A stretch of DNA of 64,000 nt from Nymphaea colorata (Eukaryota; Streptophyta; Magnoliopsida; Nymphaeales; Nymphaeaceae), in assembly GCF_008831285.2 (NCBI RefSeq), contig NC_045146.1:20599289-20663288 (forward strand), read 5' to 3'. Positions 11,988 through 23,391 of the stretch are shown here, one piece after another; the stretch's first letter is position 1, and every line of letters starts with the position of its first letter. The translations under genes were made by a program, and so were the position numbers. The notes under the pieces were generated by a model. That model was given only the letters and a program-made list of their open reading frames with translations. It was not told where the DNA came from and searched no databases.

Positions 11988-12690
11988 TTGTTTGAGAGCA
12001 GTTCCTACGAAATCTTGGTTTATTTTGTGGCTTTTACAAGGACGTATGGAAAATATAGTGCAATTGGAGAAGCGCACAAGACATTGGACAAAATGCGTGA
12101 AAGAGATGTTTGTTATTCTCGTGCGGGCAATCCCAAAGTAGTCCTATGTATGTCAACAAATGCTTGAACCGGAATAGCGTCCAATCTATGGCAATGGTAA
12201 ATTCTTGGCCTCTTACGGTGACACCGGTGCGTTGATTCAAGGAAGATGGGTTCATGAGTTCAAAGTCAGGAACTAAATTTAGATGAACTTATTGATTGAA
12301 ACTGCACTAATTGCCATGTACTCAAGTGTGAAGATGTTAAGGCAGCTTGGAAAGTGGTTCACCAAGCATAATAGGGGGATTTAGTGTCCTTGAATGCAAC
12401 GACAGGCGATGTAAATGGTGTGGAACTGAAGCTCTAAAACTTTTTTGTTCGAAACTTCTGGTTTGAAACTAGAGAGCAAAACTTTTATCACCTTCTGTCA
12501 GTGTTCAGCCATGCAGGATTGCGCCTGTGTAGTTGATCCGCAAGCTGGTCTCGCCAGCCCGAAGGAAGCCATTAGATTCACAGAAAGCATGCCTAAGAAG
12601 CATGTTTAAAGCATTTGGGATGCTTTGTTGGACTTGGATTGAGAAGCTAGTTTTAAAATTAAATTTGGATCTGATTTCTGCTTGTTGATT
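11988..12690 (+). pseudogene. PLS-class PPR protein pseudogene
   Basis: In shifting frames the plus strand reads, in order: SSYEILVYFVAFTRTYGKYSAIGEAHKTLDKMRERDV split over two typical PPR motifs; GALIQGRWVHEF; LLIETALIAMYSS; LSVFSHAGLR; and PKEAIRFTESMPKKHV followed by SIWDALL. These match, in the right order, the PPR and E-domain consensus (MYSKCG, FSHAGL, EAIxFIESMP, WGALL). Stop codons, frameshifts and a deletion between the HAGL and EAIRF blocks show it is dead. Members of this class usually act in organellar RNA editing. It has no nearby intact parent. The N-terminal half and targeting peptide are missing. Confidence 0.75.
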
Positions 12691-13430
12691 AACAAGGGAA
12701 AGAGAGGAGCTTCTCTTTGAGCCGACAATTAGTGTGTGGGGTGGTTGAGAAAAGAGAACAGGCCCTCTTGTTTTTTGAGTTCCCGGAAAAACAGATTCAA
12801 AACTCGATAAGGTTTAACCAGAGTGTATACTTCCTGTGTTTTTGCTTAACGCAGTAAACGTCAACTCAATAAAGATTAATATTTTCTTCACTTTCTATGC
12901 GCCCTTCTAGTCTTCCATCTTAAATATGTTTTCTCTATTGTAGGATCATCTGGGGATTCCTCGTTGACGAGTAAAATATTGTGGAGAAGGCATTAACACT
13001 GGCTAGAAAACACCAAAAACTAGAAATTGTGTCTTCGTTTCTTCTATCATTGTAATTTGTTATTTTTTTTGGTGCAGTTGAGTCATATTCATTTATTGTT
13101 TGTTATTGCATATTTTTTTTCTACATGATTTTGTTTACTTGATGAACTGATCACCCCAAATTGTTTCAAAAGATTGTATTCCATTTATTCACGCATGATT
13201 TCAGCAATTTCAATCATTTGTACCGCAATTTGGATCTAATTTTGGACCTTGGGCCAAGCTCATCTCAAAGCAAACCTTTAAAACCATATCTAAGTTCAGA
13301 TCTCGACCCTAGATCCAAACCATTATTTACTTCCGTATATGCACTTCCTCATCATTACCAATATCTCCAAAAAACAATCCCAACCCCAAAGGCCAACTAG
13401 ATTTGGATATGTAGTTAGACCTCACCAGCT
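12691..13430. other. Intergenic, no gene seen
   Basis: AT-rich sequence between the PPR pseudogene and the LINE remnant, with T-rich tracts near 13055-13110. A plus-strand frame at 13161-13400 has no recognisable domain. Confidence 0.4.
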
Positions 13431-13439
13431 TCGTCCAAA

Positions 13440-13990
13440 ACGAACGGACTACACGAGCATGGATAACTAACAACACACATCATAGTTGGCTTGTTGAAGA
13501 CATGCAAATCTAACAATCCCACGCCACCCTCCTCAACTGGACAACAGAGTTGCTTCCATCCAAGAAGATGAATCCTTCATAATAACAGCATTAGGGAGCC
13601 TAAAAGCTCTCATCCAACACCCAACCAGTTGTTGAATAACAGATTGCACCAAGCAAATTCTCCTCATAAGCGAAATTTGCCTGCCCTTCCAATCGGCCAA
13701 AAGCTTCTCAACCTTCCTGCGTAAAACTTCTCAAAATGACACTTTGAGATCGCCGTAGATAAGAGGAAGACCAAGAAAGGGAAGAGGGAGGTTAGACCAC
13801 TGCCAATTCAGAATTGGATACAATCACCGAAAAGCATTTCCATGCGGATTAAAAGGAATAACTGCAGACTTGCTATCATTAATATCCAACCCCAAAGAAT
13901 CGGCAAATTCCTGTAAAATTTGCCTAATACATGTTAGAGAAGAGACACTTTGCCACTGAGAAAAGCATAATATTGCCAGCAGCAAAGAAA
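13440..13990 (-). mobile_element. LINE (L1-type) reverse transcriptase remnant
   Basis: On the minus strand, frames combine to a plant LINE reverse transcriptase: a damaged Y/A-DD-like block (AGNIMLFS), then LTCIRQILQEFADSLGLDIN, then NDSKSAVI, then LPLPFLGLPLIYGDLKVSF, VLRRKVEKLLADWKGRQISLM (written here as consecutive blocks), RAFRLP, and finally WKQLCCPVEEGGVGLLDL. The order fits the palm-to-thumb region of plant L1-type elements (KS, YLGLPL, W.GR..L, P..EGGLG). Frameshifts, a stop codon and loss of the catalytic acidic pair make it inactive. The endonuclease domain and 3' end are not visible. Confidence 0.8.
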
Positions 13991-14850
13991 ACGCCAGGTG
14001 CCGAAGCTGCCTGGAGGTTGGGCGGTCCATTGCAGAATCAGCCACCAGCTCTACCCAGGATTCACGTCCGTCCGCTGGAGCGGGCACTGGGTTTTCGAGC
14101 AGGGAATGTTCTTTAGACCTTCTAGACCAACCACACTTGTTTGTATGGCAAACAGACGAAAACGTCTAGAGTCCTGCGACTCCATCTAACGCCACGTTCA
14201 GGCTTCCTTTTTCCTAACCATGAGTATGACCAAACATTACTTTCCCGGGAAACCTCTCTCCCAGCATGTTTTTTTACAGTTGCTGCGCTGTGTTTACCTG
14301 GATAAGCCAGCCAATGATGATTTTGCTTCAACGGAGAGCACATTTCTATTGAACTCATATACCCCCTTTGTGCATATGAAACAAAATTCATTTTCAAGTG
14401 CCTATGAAGAGTTTGCCATCACTAGACAGCATATTCTAAAAAGCACGAGAACAAAGTACCCCCTCTGGACGAAGTACCATATCTTTCTCTTTTGTTTTGC
14501 TCTTCAATACTTTGCTCTAGCAGATTTCATCAAAGAAGACTTCATCAAAGATTGTGTGGTACTAACTCAATTAGGACGTTGCTCCCTCCTCCCCGGTGCT
14601 GGATAATTTTGTCACTATAAACCCTTTCCATCCGTCTCCCTAAATGGAGGCGGTTATTTGAGAATGTCCATTAAAAGTTGAGGGCCTTCTTCTTCTTCAC
14701 CCTCAAAAACTTGAACGTCTTGTTTGTTATTGGCGCAATACTTAGAGCGCGGATTTGCAATTTTTTCATTGCAAAATTAGGTTGGGGAGGACAAAAAAGG
14801 AACATTAGGTATATTAAGAAAAGCGTATGTTGACAAACGGTGTAGTGGAA
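13991..14850. other. Intergenic, no gene seen
   Basis: Mixed-composition sequence upstream (in + coordinates) of the tRNA gene. Frames at 13931-14116, 14122-14397 and 14220-14606 lack family features. T-rich stretches just left of the tRNA on the minus strand could serve as its RNA polymerase III terminator. Confidence 0.35.
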
Positions 14851-14921
14851 GGGCCCAACCGGGTTCGAACCGGTGACCTCTTGATCTGCAGTCAAATGCT
14901 CTACCACTGAGCTATGGACCC
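14851..14921 (-). tRNA. tRNA-Cys (anticodon GCA)
   Basis: The minus strand folds into a complete cloverleaf of 71 nt without an intron. The acceptor stem pairs GGGTCCA with TGGGCCC. The D arm is GCTC-AGTGGTA-GAGC. The anticodon arm is TTTGA-CTGCAGA-TCAAG, giving GCA (Cys). The variable loop is AGGTC, and the T arm is ACCGG-TTCGAAC-CCGGT. Internal A and B box promoter sequences are intact, including GGTTCGAACC. The sequence looks like the standard plant nuclear gene, not an organellar insertion. A run of T residues about 30 bp past the 3' end could terminate transcription. Confidence 0.96.
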
Positions 14922-16675
14922 AGGACTTGGTAGCGTCCCATAGTTTTGCGAGTTATTATTGGCTTAAGGAAGATCTGAACGCGTCATTATCTGGCAGTTG
15001 TCTACTTGCATTTAGTGTGCATGAAAAAAGGAAGTTTCTGGATAAAAAAAAATATGTATGCAGCCACAAAGTGACATTTAATTTCATCCATGAACTTTGA
15101 AGAAAGAAGGGAAGTCATACTTTGGTGCATTTTTAGCTAACAACACGCAAAAAGACGGCACCTATTTCTTTTGAGCATGAACACAATTTTCAAGAACAAA
15201 TCATTAAGAGTTTTGTCAATATTGAGCTGAGCGTCAAAGGAAGTGACGAGTTATCTACACGTTTAGGCGGAACCGCTTCTGAGTTCAACGACGCTGGACT
15301 CGTTTTAAATTATTTGACCCAACTCTTGGTCAAAGAGGAGCGGCCCAGTATAGACCACAGCGTCGTTGCCAAGTGTCCATGCCCTCACATCAATCAAGGG
15401 CCGGTCTGTGCCCACTCCACCTAAGTCAGCCTAACTGATGATAAGGAATTCGATTCAGCTAAGTGGTGTTTACTTTTTTTCTATATGTTCATCTAATTTG
15501 TATATGTCTGTGGGTTGGATTCAAATCAGCGTCTCTACCACTTTAAATCAGTCGAATATGAGAAAAAAACTTGAAAATTGGTTCATGGAATCGAAAAATG
15601 ACGTTCGATTGAATTCAGCGTCATTCAGTTTTTCAGTTAGGAGAATAATTAAAAAATTATTCTTGTACAAATGATATATTAGATATACATCCAAAAATTA
15701 AAGGTCTCGACCTTGTACATTTGATTTTGCATATCCCAATTCATCTTATAGTTTGGTACCCAAACAAAAGCAGGAAGAAGTAAGGCCCAAAGTAATGAAT
15801 GGGTCCAAATATATTTGGTTTACATTAAGGAACATACTCTTGATTCATTCATTCGCCAGCTAGCCTTTCTCTCAACCTGGTGGGGTAATAAAAGGATTTT
15901 TTTCATTGGTATTGAATTGTCCAATCGAACCCTTATTTATATACAAACTCATCCCTGACTTTTGACCAATGTTATGATTAAGACACTTCACAAGATGTGG
16001 TTAAAATGCTGATTTCATCAATGAATATGTAAAACGACGCCCAAAAAGGTTAGAAATGAATCGAATTTTTTTTGGACAACTCGCGTTCCACCATTGTACT
16101 GGATCAAAATCAATATTTCTTGAATTTCAATTTACCGCTAGTCGGACTTTGAACTCCTCTTGAATAATTTATCAAAAATTCTTAGCTGCCACCTCTCGAA
16201 AAAGTTTTATAATATTCCAGGAAAAAACTGTAAAAAGCTGCCCATTAAACGAGTGAATGACAAATCAACCTGCATCTTTTGTAGGATGTTGCTCAATCTT
16301 TTATTCTATTTCTCAAACAGCCAGCTCTACAAGGGAAACACTAAAATGAACATGAACTGATCGTTTGCATCTCAATTTATGATACTTGTCAAATAACACG
16401 CTCAATAGAACCGCCTTCAGGTGCATGATACATTTTACTGTGGAGCTGGATCTTTGTTTTGCAAGGCAACAGAAACGAAGACTTTAGAGAGTTTTGGCGA
16501 TTATGAGTGTCTCACATTTACTTCTGTAGTTGTCAGAGAATGAATCGAGATGTCTTTACAATTTTCAAACTCAAGAGGGAAAAGGCGGGCCTACAAATGA
16601 ATGAACCTTCTCGGATTCTGCCATGCGCCTTATTTGATATAGAAAAACGAGTCACAACAGTATTTTGGGTCCATG
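14922..16675. other. Intergenic, no gene seen
   Basis: AT-rich sequence. The only structure noted is a 10-bp inverted repeat (AACGACGCTG near 15289, CAGCGTCGTT near 15359) with a loop of about 60 bp. Short frames at 15438-15674 and 16160-16360 are not gene-like. Confidence 0.4.
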
Positions 16676-16682
16676 TATAAAT
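16676..16682 (+). promoter_or_regulatory. TATA box of the DUF4228 gene
   Basis: TATAAAT lies 114 bp upstream of the ATG at 16796. Transcription would start near 16708, leaving a leader of about 90 nt, which is ordinary for plants. Confidence 0.5.
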
Positions 16683-16795
16683 CACTCCCTCCCCTTCGAC
16701 GATCTTTGTGATGATAAGAGAGTTCGGAGAGAAGGTGGCGGTGCCCTTCCTCCTTGCCCGAGCGGTCTCCGAGTTCTCTGAAATTCAGTCCGACG

Positions 16796-17395
16796 ATGGG
16801 GAACTGCCTGTGGAGAGCGTTTTCTGGACCGGCCCGGTCCGAGGCTGTAAGGGTCGTGACGTCCACGGGAGGAGTCATGGAGCTGCACGGCAACGTGACT
16901 GCGGAGCGCATCACCAATGAGTTCCCCGGCCACGGCATCTTCCGCCGCCGTCGCTCCTCCCACCCTCTCCTCCACAACGAGCCCCTCCTCGCCGGCCATC
17001 TCTACTACCTCCTCCCCCTCGACCACTTCGTCGGCTGCTCCTCCCCGACAGACGAAGACGACGATGCGGTCGCGTCTCCGTTGAACGCCACCAACTCCGC
17101 CCTAACGCCCTACAGGATGTCGTTGGACAGCCACGTTTTCAGTCGGTGGCGGAGGCCCGCGGGAGCGGAGGGGCTGCCCCTGTGCCAGAAGGCGGCACCG
17201 GGCATGTGGAAGGTGAGGCTGGTGATCAGCCCGGAGCAGCTCAGCCGGATACTGGCGGAGGAGTCGCACACCCAAGTGCTCATTGAGAGCGTACGCACGG
17301 TGGCCAAGTGCAGCGCCGGATGCCCTCCAATGGCCTCAAATTCCGATGACTGTAGCTCCACCAGCTGCCGGAAGAACTCTGATCACGAAATATGA
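16796..17395 (+). CDS. DUF4228 domain protein
   Basis: Single-exon gene of 199 residues. I chose the ATG at 16796 rather than the in-frame ATG at 16754, because it gives the N-terminus MGNCLWR. That carries a Gly2 myristoylation site and Cys4 for palmitoylation, the usual start in this plant family, and suggests membrane attachment. Residues about 14-65 read VRVVTSTGGVMELHG, then ITNEFPGHGIFRR, then LAGHLYYLLPL, the DUF4228 core. The C-terminal part has ALTPYRMSLD and GMWKVRLVISPEQLSRIL, then VLIESVRTVAKC, also family features. The biochemical role of the domain is not established; many members respond to stress. No damage is visible. Confidence 0.9.
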   Translation: MGNCLWRAFSGPARSEAVRVVTSTGGVMELHGNVTAERITNEFPGHGIFRRRRSSHPLLHNEPLLAGHLYYLLPLDHFVGCSSPTDEDDDAVASPLNATNSALTPYRMSLDSHVFSRWRRPAGAEGLPLCQKAAPGMWKVRLVISPEQLSRILAEESHTQVLIESVRTVAKCSAGCPPMASNSDDCSSTSCRKNSDHEI

Positions 17396-18180
17396 TGCTC
17401 CGCCTTTTTGCGACTCGTTCCCACCAGTATGCAGCGTCGGTGGCGGCAGTGGCGTTGGTTGCGGTGGTGGTTCTGTCGGTCATTAAGATTGTTCTCTGTT
17501 AACGTGTAATTTTGGAAGGATCACAGAAAGCGCAGGTCCGAAACGGGGGCTTGCGCGTTTTCCCACGTTCGTTCTCGGTTCTCTCCAATATCATGAGCAT
17601 CGGGTTCGCGTTAAAACTTTCAATCTATAATTTCTTTCCCTTCAAAAAGACGACCGGAAAATATGCACAATTTAGTGTTCAAAGAGTTTGAGAACCAAGG
17701 GGTCGACATAAACATAACGCTAAATTTTCTTTTAACGAGAAAGACTTCAAAATCCAGCTCTCACTGGGTCTGTCTGCCCATCGGAAGCAGAGCAGGTCCG
17801 GCGAATCAAAGACTTCCGATCCCGACCCTTCTCCCTCGAGAGTATTAATACCTCTGTGACTCCGTCCGGCTAGCCTCGAGCGCCATGTCCACCGAGAAAA
17901 AGACATAAAAGGGCAGTACCGATCAAACATATGTTGGTGAACGTTACTCGACGGGAGAGGAGGTATCTTTCCTTTTTAACTGAAAATATCGACGATAGTT
18001 TGGTGCAGTTGGCATTGTAGGTCTGTCTTGGGATGGCAGCGGCCTCAGTCACCTGGGGCTCGGCGAAAGGTGGGTACGGTTTTGGGGATCCGGTTAACTC
18101 AGAACAGGCCCGTGATGGCTCCGGACAGAATTCAATTCCCTTTGAAAGAATGGCTTCTTCCGCGCCCACTTGGGTATGGT
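17396..18180. other. Intergenic, no gene recognised
   Basis: Begins with the 3' flank of the DUF4228 gene and continues as moderately GC-rich sequence. Frames at 17663-17848 and 17870-18223 (minus) show no known domain. Confidence 0.35.
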
Positions 18181-18278
18181 GCAGCCCATGCCGATATGTA
18201 CGGTGCTGCTGACCAAATTTCATATCAGCGTTTTTTGTTGCGGGATTCGACTACCGTATCGTATGTGGCATGGGCTGC
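18181..18278. repeat. Foldback with a 12-bp perfect stem
   Basis: GCAGCCCATGCC at 18181-18192 is the exact reverse complement of GGCATGGGCTGC at 18267-18278. Inside this, TACGGT and ACCGTA extend the pairing after a small asymmetric bulge. The resulting hairpin has an upper loop of roughly 45 nt. It resembles a small plant foldback such as a microRNA precursor or a MITE core; no known mature microRNA is recognised in it. Confidence 0.5.
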
Positions 18279-21200
18279 ATAATTAGTAAATCGCACATCC
18301 GGTTCAGGATTATCTGGATCCCGCAGTTGGAACAGAACATTGGCGTATCTCACTCATCAATGCAATGGAAGTGCGTTGTCTTGGGGCCAGATCCAGCGGC
18401 AATCAAGGCCGACGTGGGTCAGGCGTTCGCTAAATGACGTCTTCCAACGTACTTCGGACGTTATCAATGTCCGCAGACTCAAACAGTTCGGTCCCAAGCA
18501 ATTCAAATCACCAACAAATCAAACAGAGTGAGTGACTCACTCATGAAGAGGTAGGAATAGGCCAAGGGTGGATTTAGGGTGTCAAAAACAGGATAGCTCT
18601 TCGTACCTTATAGTTTGTTTGGGTGAGCAGGAGATTAACAATCTATCCTATGGCTCAAAAAAGTCTCAAAAGCTCTCCTATTCCCTACCCTTTGAGGTTT
18701 TATGCTAGGTCATGACGTGAGTGGGGTATGTCAATTGGAATGTCACTTCATTCCTTTAATAGTTTTGAACATGCGACAAATATGAATTGACAAATTCAAA
18801 CAAAATAGGTGGCATCAGTTTTGGGAAATTCCTTTAAGTTGGCTTTTAAAATTTCTTTGAATTAGAGGGAAGAACCAAGGTGGTTCGGCCTATGGGTGTG
18901 GTGGGCGAAAGGGGGCTTCCCACCTGCCACAGTTAACCCAAGCACACTGCAATTCTGGCTGAGGTGGATCCAGTAAATTTTCACGGAAGCCTAATATAAT
19001 TTTCAAATTTTTTAACTGGTCAGACTAAAATTATTTAGAATATTAGCAAATAAATTTGTTATTTTTTAAAAATTGGCCCTTGCCAGCATTGCCTTGGTTC
19101 CGCCCTTGACTGTGGAAGACTTTGTGACAATCTAACTTGTTCCGTAAGTACCGATGCAACTTATCCCTCCTAGGGGCACTTATGCAGTAAATCTCAGTTG
19201 CTATGTTTTTGCAGTGGAGATGATTCAATTCAGTTGTTACATTGAGGTATTAACCTTGTTTTTAGGGGTGTTTGGCAACATGAATACTAATACAATATTT
19301 TAAAAATTGAAATAGATTTATGAAACATTAGAATAAAGTATTTCATATTTCATAGATCTGTCCCACTGAAAAACACAAATTTTATAGGTATTCCATGAAT
19401 CTGCTCAATTTTGGTTCCAATTTGACCGGCAAGAGAAGTATATATATAGAACACTGTTTAGGGTTCCAAATGCCAAATGCACGCCTGAGGCATTACTTAG
19501 TAGACGTGTTATATAGTTCTTGAGTTTCTTTCAAACGACTTCAATTAGGTGTGTAGCTTCATTTACCAATTTCCCTTAAATACCGTCAAGTGCTCGTAAA
19601 AACGATAGATAAAGTCATTTTCACTTTAAATGACAATAGTGAAAAAGCATTTTTGTTAAATACGCAACAATTCCTTTTCAACTCCGGACGCAACAATTCC
19701 TTGCTGCACTTCTCGAACAACCACAGAAATACGCAAGTCAAATTTAGTTGAACTTTTTTATGGCAGGTCTAGAAGGGGCGGTGCCCACCATCGTTTCAAG
19801 CGGCAGAGTCCCGGTCCTTCTTCTTCATCACTTAATATATCTTTTATTTATTAGAAAAAAAAAGGCGCAAACCAGAGAGAAAGGAATTGGCAGTACCTCC
19901 GACATCTAGTTGGCAGAAGAGCTTGGAGTCAACACATGCCTTTGCTGCCTCATTCTGATGCAGGCCCGAGCACAACTCTTTGGCTCGAAGCAGGGAAGAG
20001 CGCAGAGAAGTCTTCAATAGTGTGTCAGCGGATGGGACTTCCCTTTTTAAGAAAGAAGGGTGTGGATCCCATCTATATGACTTCTGTCTCTCGACCTCCA
20101 CCCGCTGGTGCGGCGAGATTGACGGGCCTTTGCCCATCACATCGCCACGTACCCTTCTTCATCATCTTTTTCTCCAAGTTCTCAGCCACAAGGACTCTCT
20201 CTCGTCCAGTGAGTAAAGACGCAGCAGACACTTAAGGTCAACTTGAAACTAATTCTGATCTACTCAGTGGCACCACGGAGATGAGTGTACTCTCTTGCCG
20301 GCACAATCCCCGACTTGAAAGGCGCTGCCATTGTCAAGGCAATTAATTAAAACGGTTTACTTCGCTGAGTAGCATCCCCGTTCCTACACAGGTAGGAACA
20401 TTTTCTAGCAGCTCCTTCTTTGTTCTAAAAGATGATCTGTTTTGGCTTTATTAATCCAATCGATTCTGGAAAGAAAAAGGGGAATGCGCATTAAGTTTTT
20501 TCGTACTCTTCTTGTCAATAAACAACAAATTGAATAAGAACCCGTTTGACGGATGGCCTGCCTTCTCTATAATTAACAGGTCCTGTCTTGTTTAGTAAAC
20601 ATTCATACAGTAAAGCTCGATCAACAGAAGCCTTCCTTCAAGGCCTGTTACATGGAATTTGGAGTTATCTCACAATACCTGGACGGATAAGCCAAAAAGT
20701 TAACAGTTTAAAATTTCTAATCATATAGGTTATGAAATCTTATGTGATTCCAAATACAGTGATGCATGTGGGAGCCTACATCTGGAATAATTTTAGATTT
20801 TGGAACAGAAAGATGGAGCTTGTATCGTTACATTCCAATATAGAAGTCAAAAAAATCTGATAATTGAGTGTGAATGCACAGAATTTGTGTCTTGATCTCG
20901 GAACCCATCTAGGCTCTGCCAACGTGATAAGGATATATTTCCTTTCCCGAACACGGGCGACACCGAGCTTTGTTTAGAGTAGAACCACTAATAAGTTAGA
21001 TAGACAAATAAATGGAGGGGAACCTATCTTCCGGGCGCTTCATTGGCAGTGGCACTAATAAGAACATGCAAAGAAAACTGCACAATGGTTTATTTTCCCG
21101 GCCGACAAAAATGACATCTTACGAAAAATAAGTTTGCGGTCACTGAGCTGCCGCCTCCGGTTAGGTCCGTGCACTGAACTTATGCAGTCATGTTGCAGAG

Positions 21201-22826
21201 GTCAAAGAGCGGCATGAAGTGCCGTGAACTTGAGTCACTCCTAAGTGGGACAAGACCAAATCCGAGTGGGCACAATAACAGTCTCTCATGCATTTTCCAG
21301 CATGTCGGTACCAAGATTTGTCACCATAGTCTTACCGTTAAAAGTACCACAAAATCAAAGATATTTATAATAGCCTTGATAAGAGCCATTCGAGAAGGGA
21401 CGTCTATGAACATGTGTTTTGTGGAAATTTTGCGACTTTGGTTTAAAGGGTGGTTCAAGCAAGTCTACTCCTGCTGTGGTGGACAGCAAAAAGGGCTCTC
21501 CCCTGCTGCCAAAAGGGTTGAAACTAGAGATCTTCCAGTCGAAGAAGGTCAGCCATTTAATACCACGTGATCAGGATGCGACGCTGTTGGCAAGCTCCCG
21601 CAGATGATGCCATCCTGTCTGTTTATGGAAGACAGCGTCAAGCTATTCAATCTTTGAAATTGCTTACAGCCATGTCCAATGTTGTTCCCTTGTACACCTG
21701 ACCGGGTGCGTCAATCCAGACTGATAGTCAGGGTAGTCTTCTGGCAGAAGGGAAAGGCTGGTCCTTGGCATCAAAAGTCACACTGTAGATGAATATCTTT
21801 AATATTGCTTTCTTGAACCTTCTGTAGGGAATCAGAAGAAAAATGAGCGATTGCAACGCAGAACGGTGATGGGCAGAGGCCAGAAGGAGGGAAGAGAGAG
21901 AGAGAGACGGTACCCTATACTAGGACAGGGTGAATTAGTCTCATAACGTGGCTGCACAGAAGTAAAATTCTTCTGTGCCTTTTGGTGTTCAAGATTTTGA
22001 GGATCTTTTTTCCTGGGGGTTGTTGAAGCCAGATATTTGTTGTTTGTATTATGATGTAATAAAGGTCCACACGTCGCTCGATGAGCCCATCAATGTTGGA
22101 ACTTATCCACATTCGTGATATTGACTATTGCTTGTCACATACAAATAGTGGAGTTACCGATTAGGGAAGCCTTGTTATGAAGCAAGTTTTGCATAAACTT
22201 TAACAATTTAACCTCCTGCTCCTCTTTCTGAATATGTATTAATTTGTGGCTTTACTGTACTTTCCTTTCTTGTTACTAACAGTAAAGGGACGGCTTCATT
22301 TGGAAGGTCGCCTGCTTAATGCCACTCTCGCCATTGTAAGAACAACACTTGATGGACTGAAATTTGTGAAGTGGGATGTAACCGATCTTCCATTACTCTT
22401 CTTGCTTTAGTTCATAAATGAACAACAATGAAAAAACTTAGGCACTTACGCTGTATTTGATATTAAAAGCAAGTCTTAATGACTGAGGGATGTCTCTCTC
22501 TAGTGTACTTCTCATGCAAGTAAGGTACAGATCAGACCATCAATGGTATTAAAGAATGGCAGAGTGACACTCATTTGAAAAGAGCCACGGTTGCTGCTCA
22601 AAGTTGCATAAATCCTTGATTCTTTCCTTTTGACACCAGGCAAGCTTTAGTAGAACAACTTGCAACCTCTTTTTGTCTTGTGAGGTTCTTTTCATTTCCA
22701 CACTCTTCTACTGATCCCTCACCCGCGGATGAAAAACCACCAGTCCGCCTCACTTTGTTGGGAAATCTGTAACTTGAAAAGCTATCTTAATAAGAGATTA
22801 GCACAATACCAAATACTACTTAAATG

Positions 22827-22832
<6 letters not shown>
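18279..22832. other. Intergenic, repeat scraps, no gene recognised
   Basis: 18900-19115 contains a block (GGGCGAAAGGGGGCTTCCC, later TTGCCTTGGTTCCGCCCTTG) of the kind often seen in plant retroelement remnants. Near 19263, GGTGTTTGGCAAC resembles a MITE end. Frames at 19936-20235, 21190-21607 and 21915-22112 (minus) have no domain I can name. A GA run lies at 21893-21906. Confidence 0.35.
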
Positions 22833-22880
<48 letters not shown>

Positions 22881-22934
22881 AACCAACCCACTTGGCATCT
22901 ATAGAAATTCAACACCAGACGTGTCTAGAGAATG

Positions 22935-22967
<33 letters not shown>
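22833..22967. repeat. Two long (TA)n microsatellites
   Basis: Alternating TA tracts at about 22830-22876 and 22936-22967. They lie on both sides of the first copy of the small duplication described next. Lengths are likely polymorphic and prone to assembly error. Confidence 0.9.
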
Positions 22968-22971
<4 letters not shown>

Positions 22972-23044
22972 GATGCTGCTTGATCCCAACCAACCCAATT
23001 CCCATTTGTAGAGATTCAAAACCAGACGTGTCTAAAGAATTTAA
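22877..23044. repeat. Direct duplication upstream of the HSP21-like gene
   Basis: Copy 1 (about 22877-22935) and copy 2 (about 22984-23042) share CCCAACCAACCCA near the start and CCAGACGTGTCTA near the end, with roughly 80 percent identity between. The copies are about 106 bp apart and separated by a (TA)n tract. The pair lies about 180-350 bp upstream of the TATA box of the heat-shock gene. Confidence 0.8.
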
Positions 23045-23066
23045 AACCGTCGGATGAATGAGCTCC

Positions 23067-23074
23067 TTCTCGAA
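23067..23074 (+). promoter_or_regulatory. Heat-shock element (TTC-nn-GAA)
   Basis: TTCTCGAA, a perfect inverted pair of heat-shock factor units, lies about 150 bp upstream of the TATA box. A third GAA at 23056-23058 is near but not exactly in 5-bp phase. Confidence 0.55.
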
Positions 23075-23145
23075 GGTGCTAGATGGGTCCCGATCTGGTG
23101 CTTTAGATTCCATCCACGTGTAACGCAAAGCTATCAACATATCGA

Positions 23146-23153
23146 GAACCTTC
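23146..23153 (+). promoter_or_regulatory. Heat-shock element (GAA-nn-TTC)
   Basis: GAACCTTC gives a second perfect inverted unit pair, 71 bp upstream of the TATA box. Its position is typical for plant small heat-shock promoters and supports heat induction of the downstream gene. Confidence 0.6.
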
Positions 23154-23223
23154 CCCACACTCCTAGGCGGACCATCGAGCCCACTTCCAGACGCTGGTCT
23201 GGACCCAGGTCCTCTCGCTTTGC

Positions 23224-23232
23224 TATATATAA
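23224..23232 (+). promoter_or_regulatory. TATA box of the HSP21-like gene
   Basis: TATATATAA lies 160 bp upstream of the start codon, placing transcription start near 23255 and giving a leader of about 135 nt. Confidence 0.7.
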
Positions 23233-23391
23233 GAGAAGCCCTCCGCACTGCCATGACACAGCATCGTCATCAATTTCAACTAGCAAAGCATTACCGATCA
23301 CTCCTTGGATTGATTCATAGCGTTCCTTTCAGAACTCTCCCCTCGAACACACTAAGGCCTTGTTGGTTTGTGAAGTTGTAAGCTTTAGACA

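Noticed and set aside
22830-22967. TA repeats that encode YIYIYI-type peptides.
   Set aside because: These are translated microsatellites and not protein genes; the same applies near 49944-50001.
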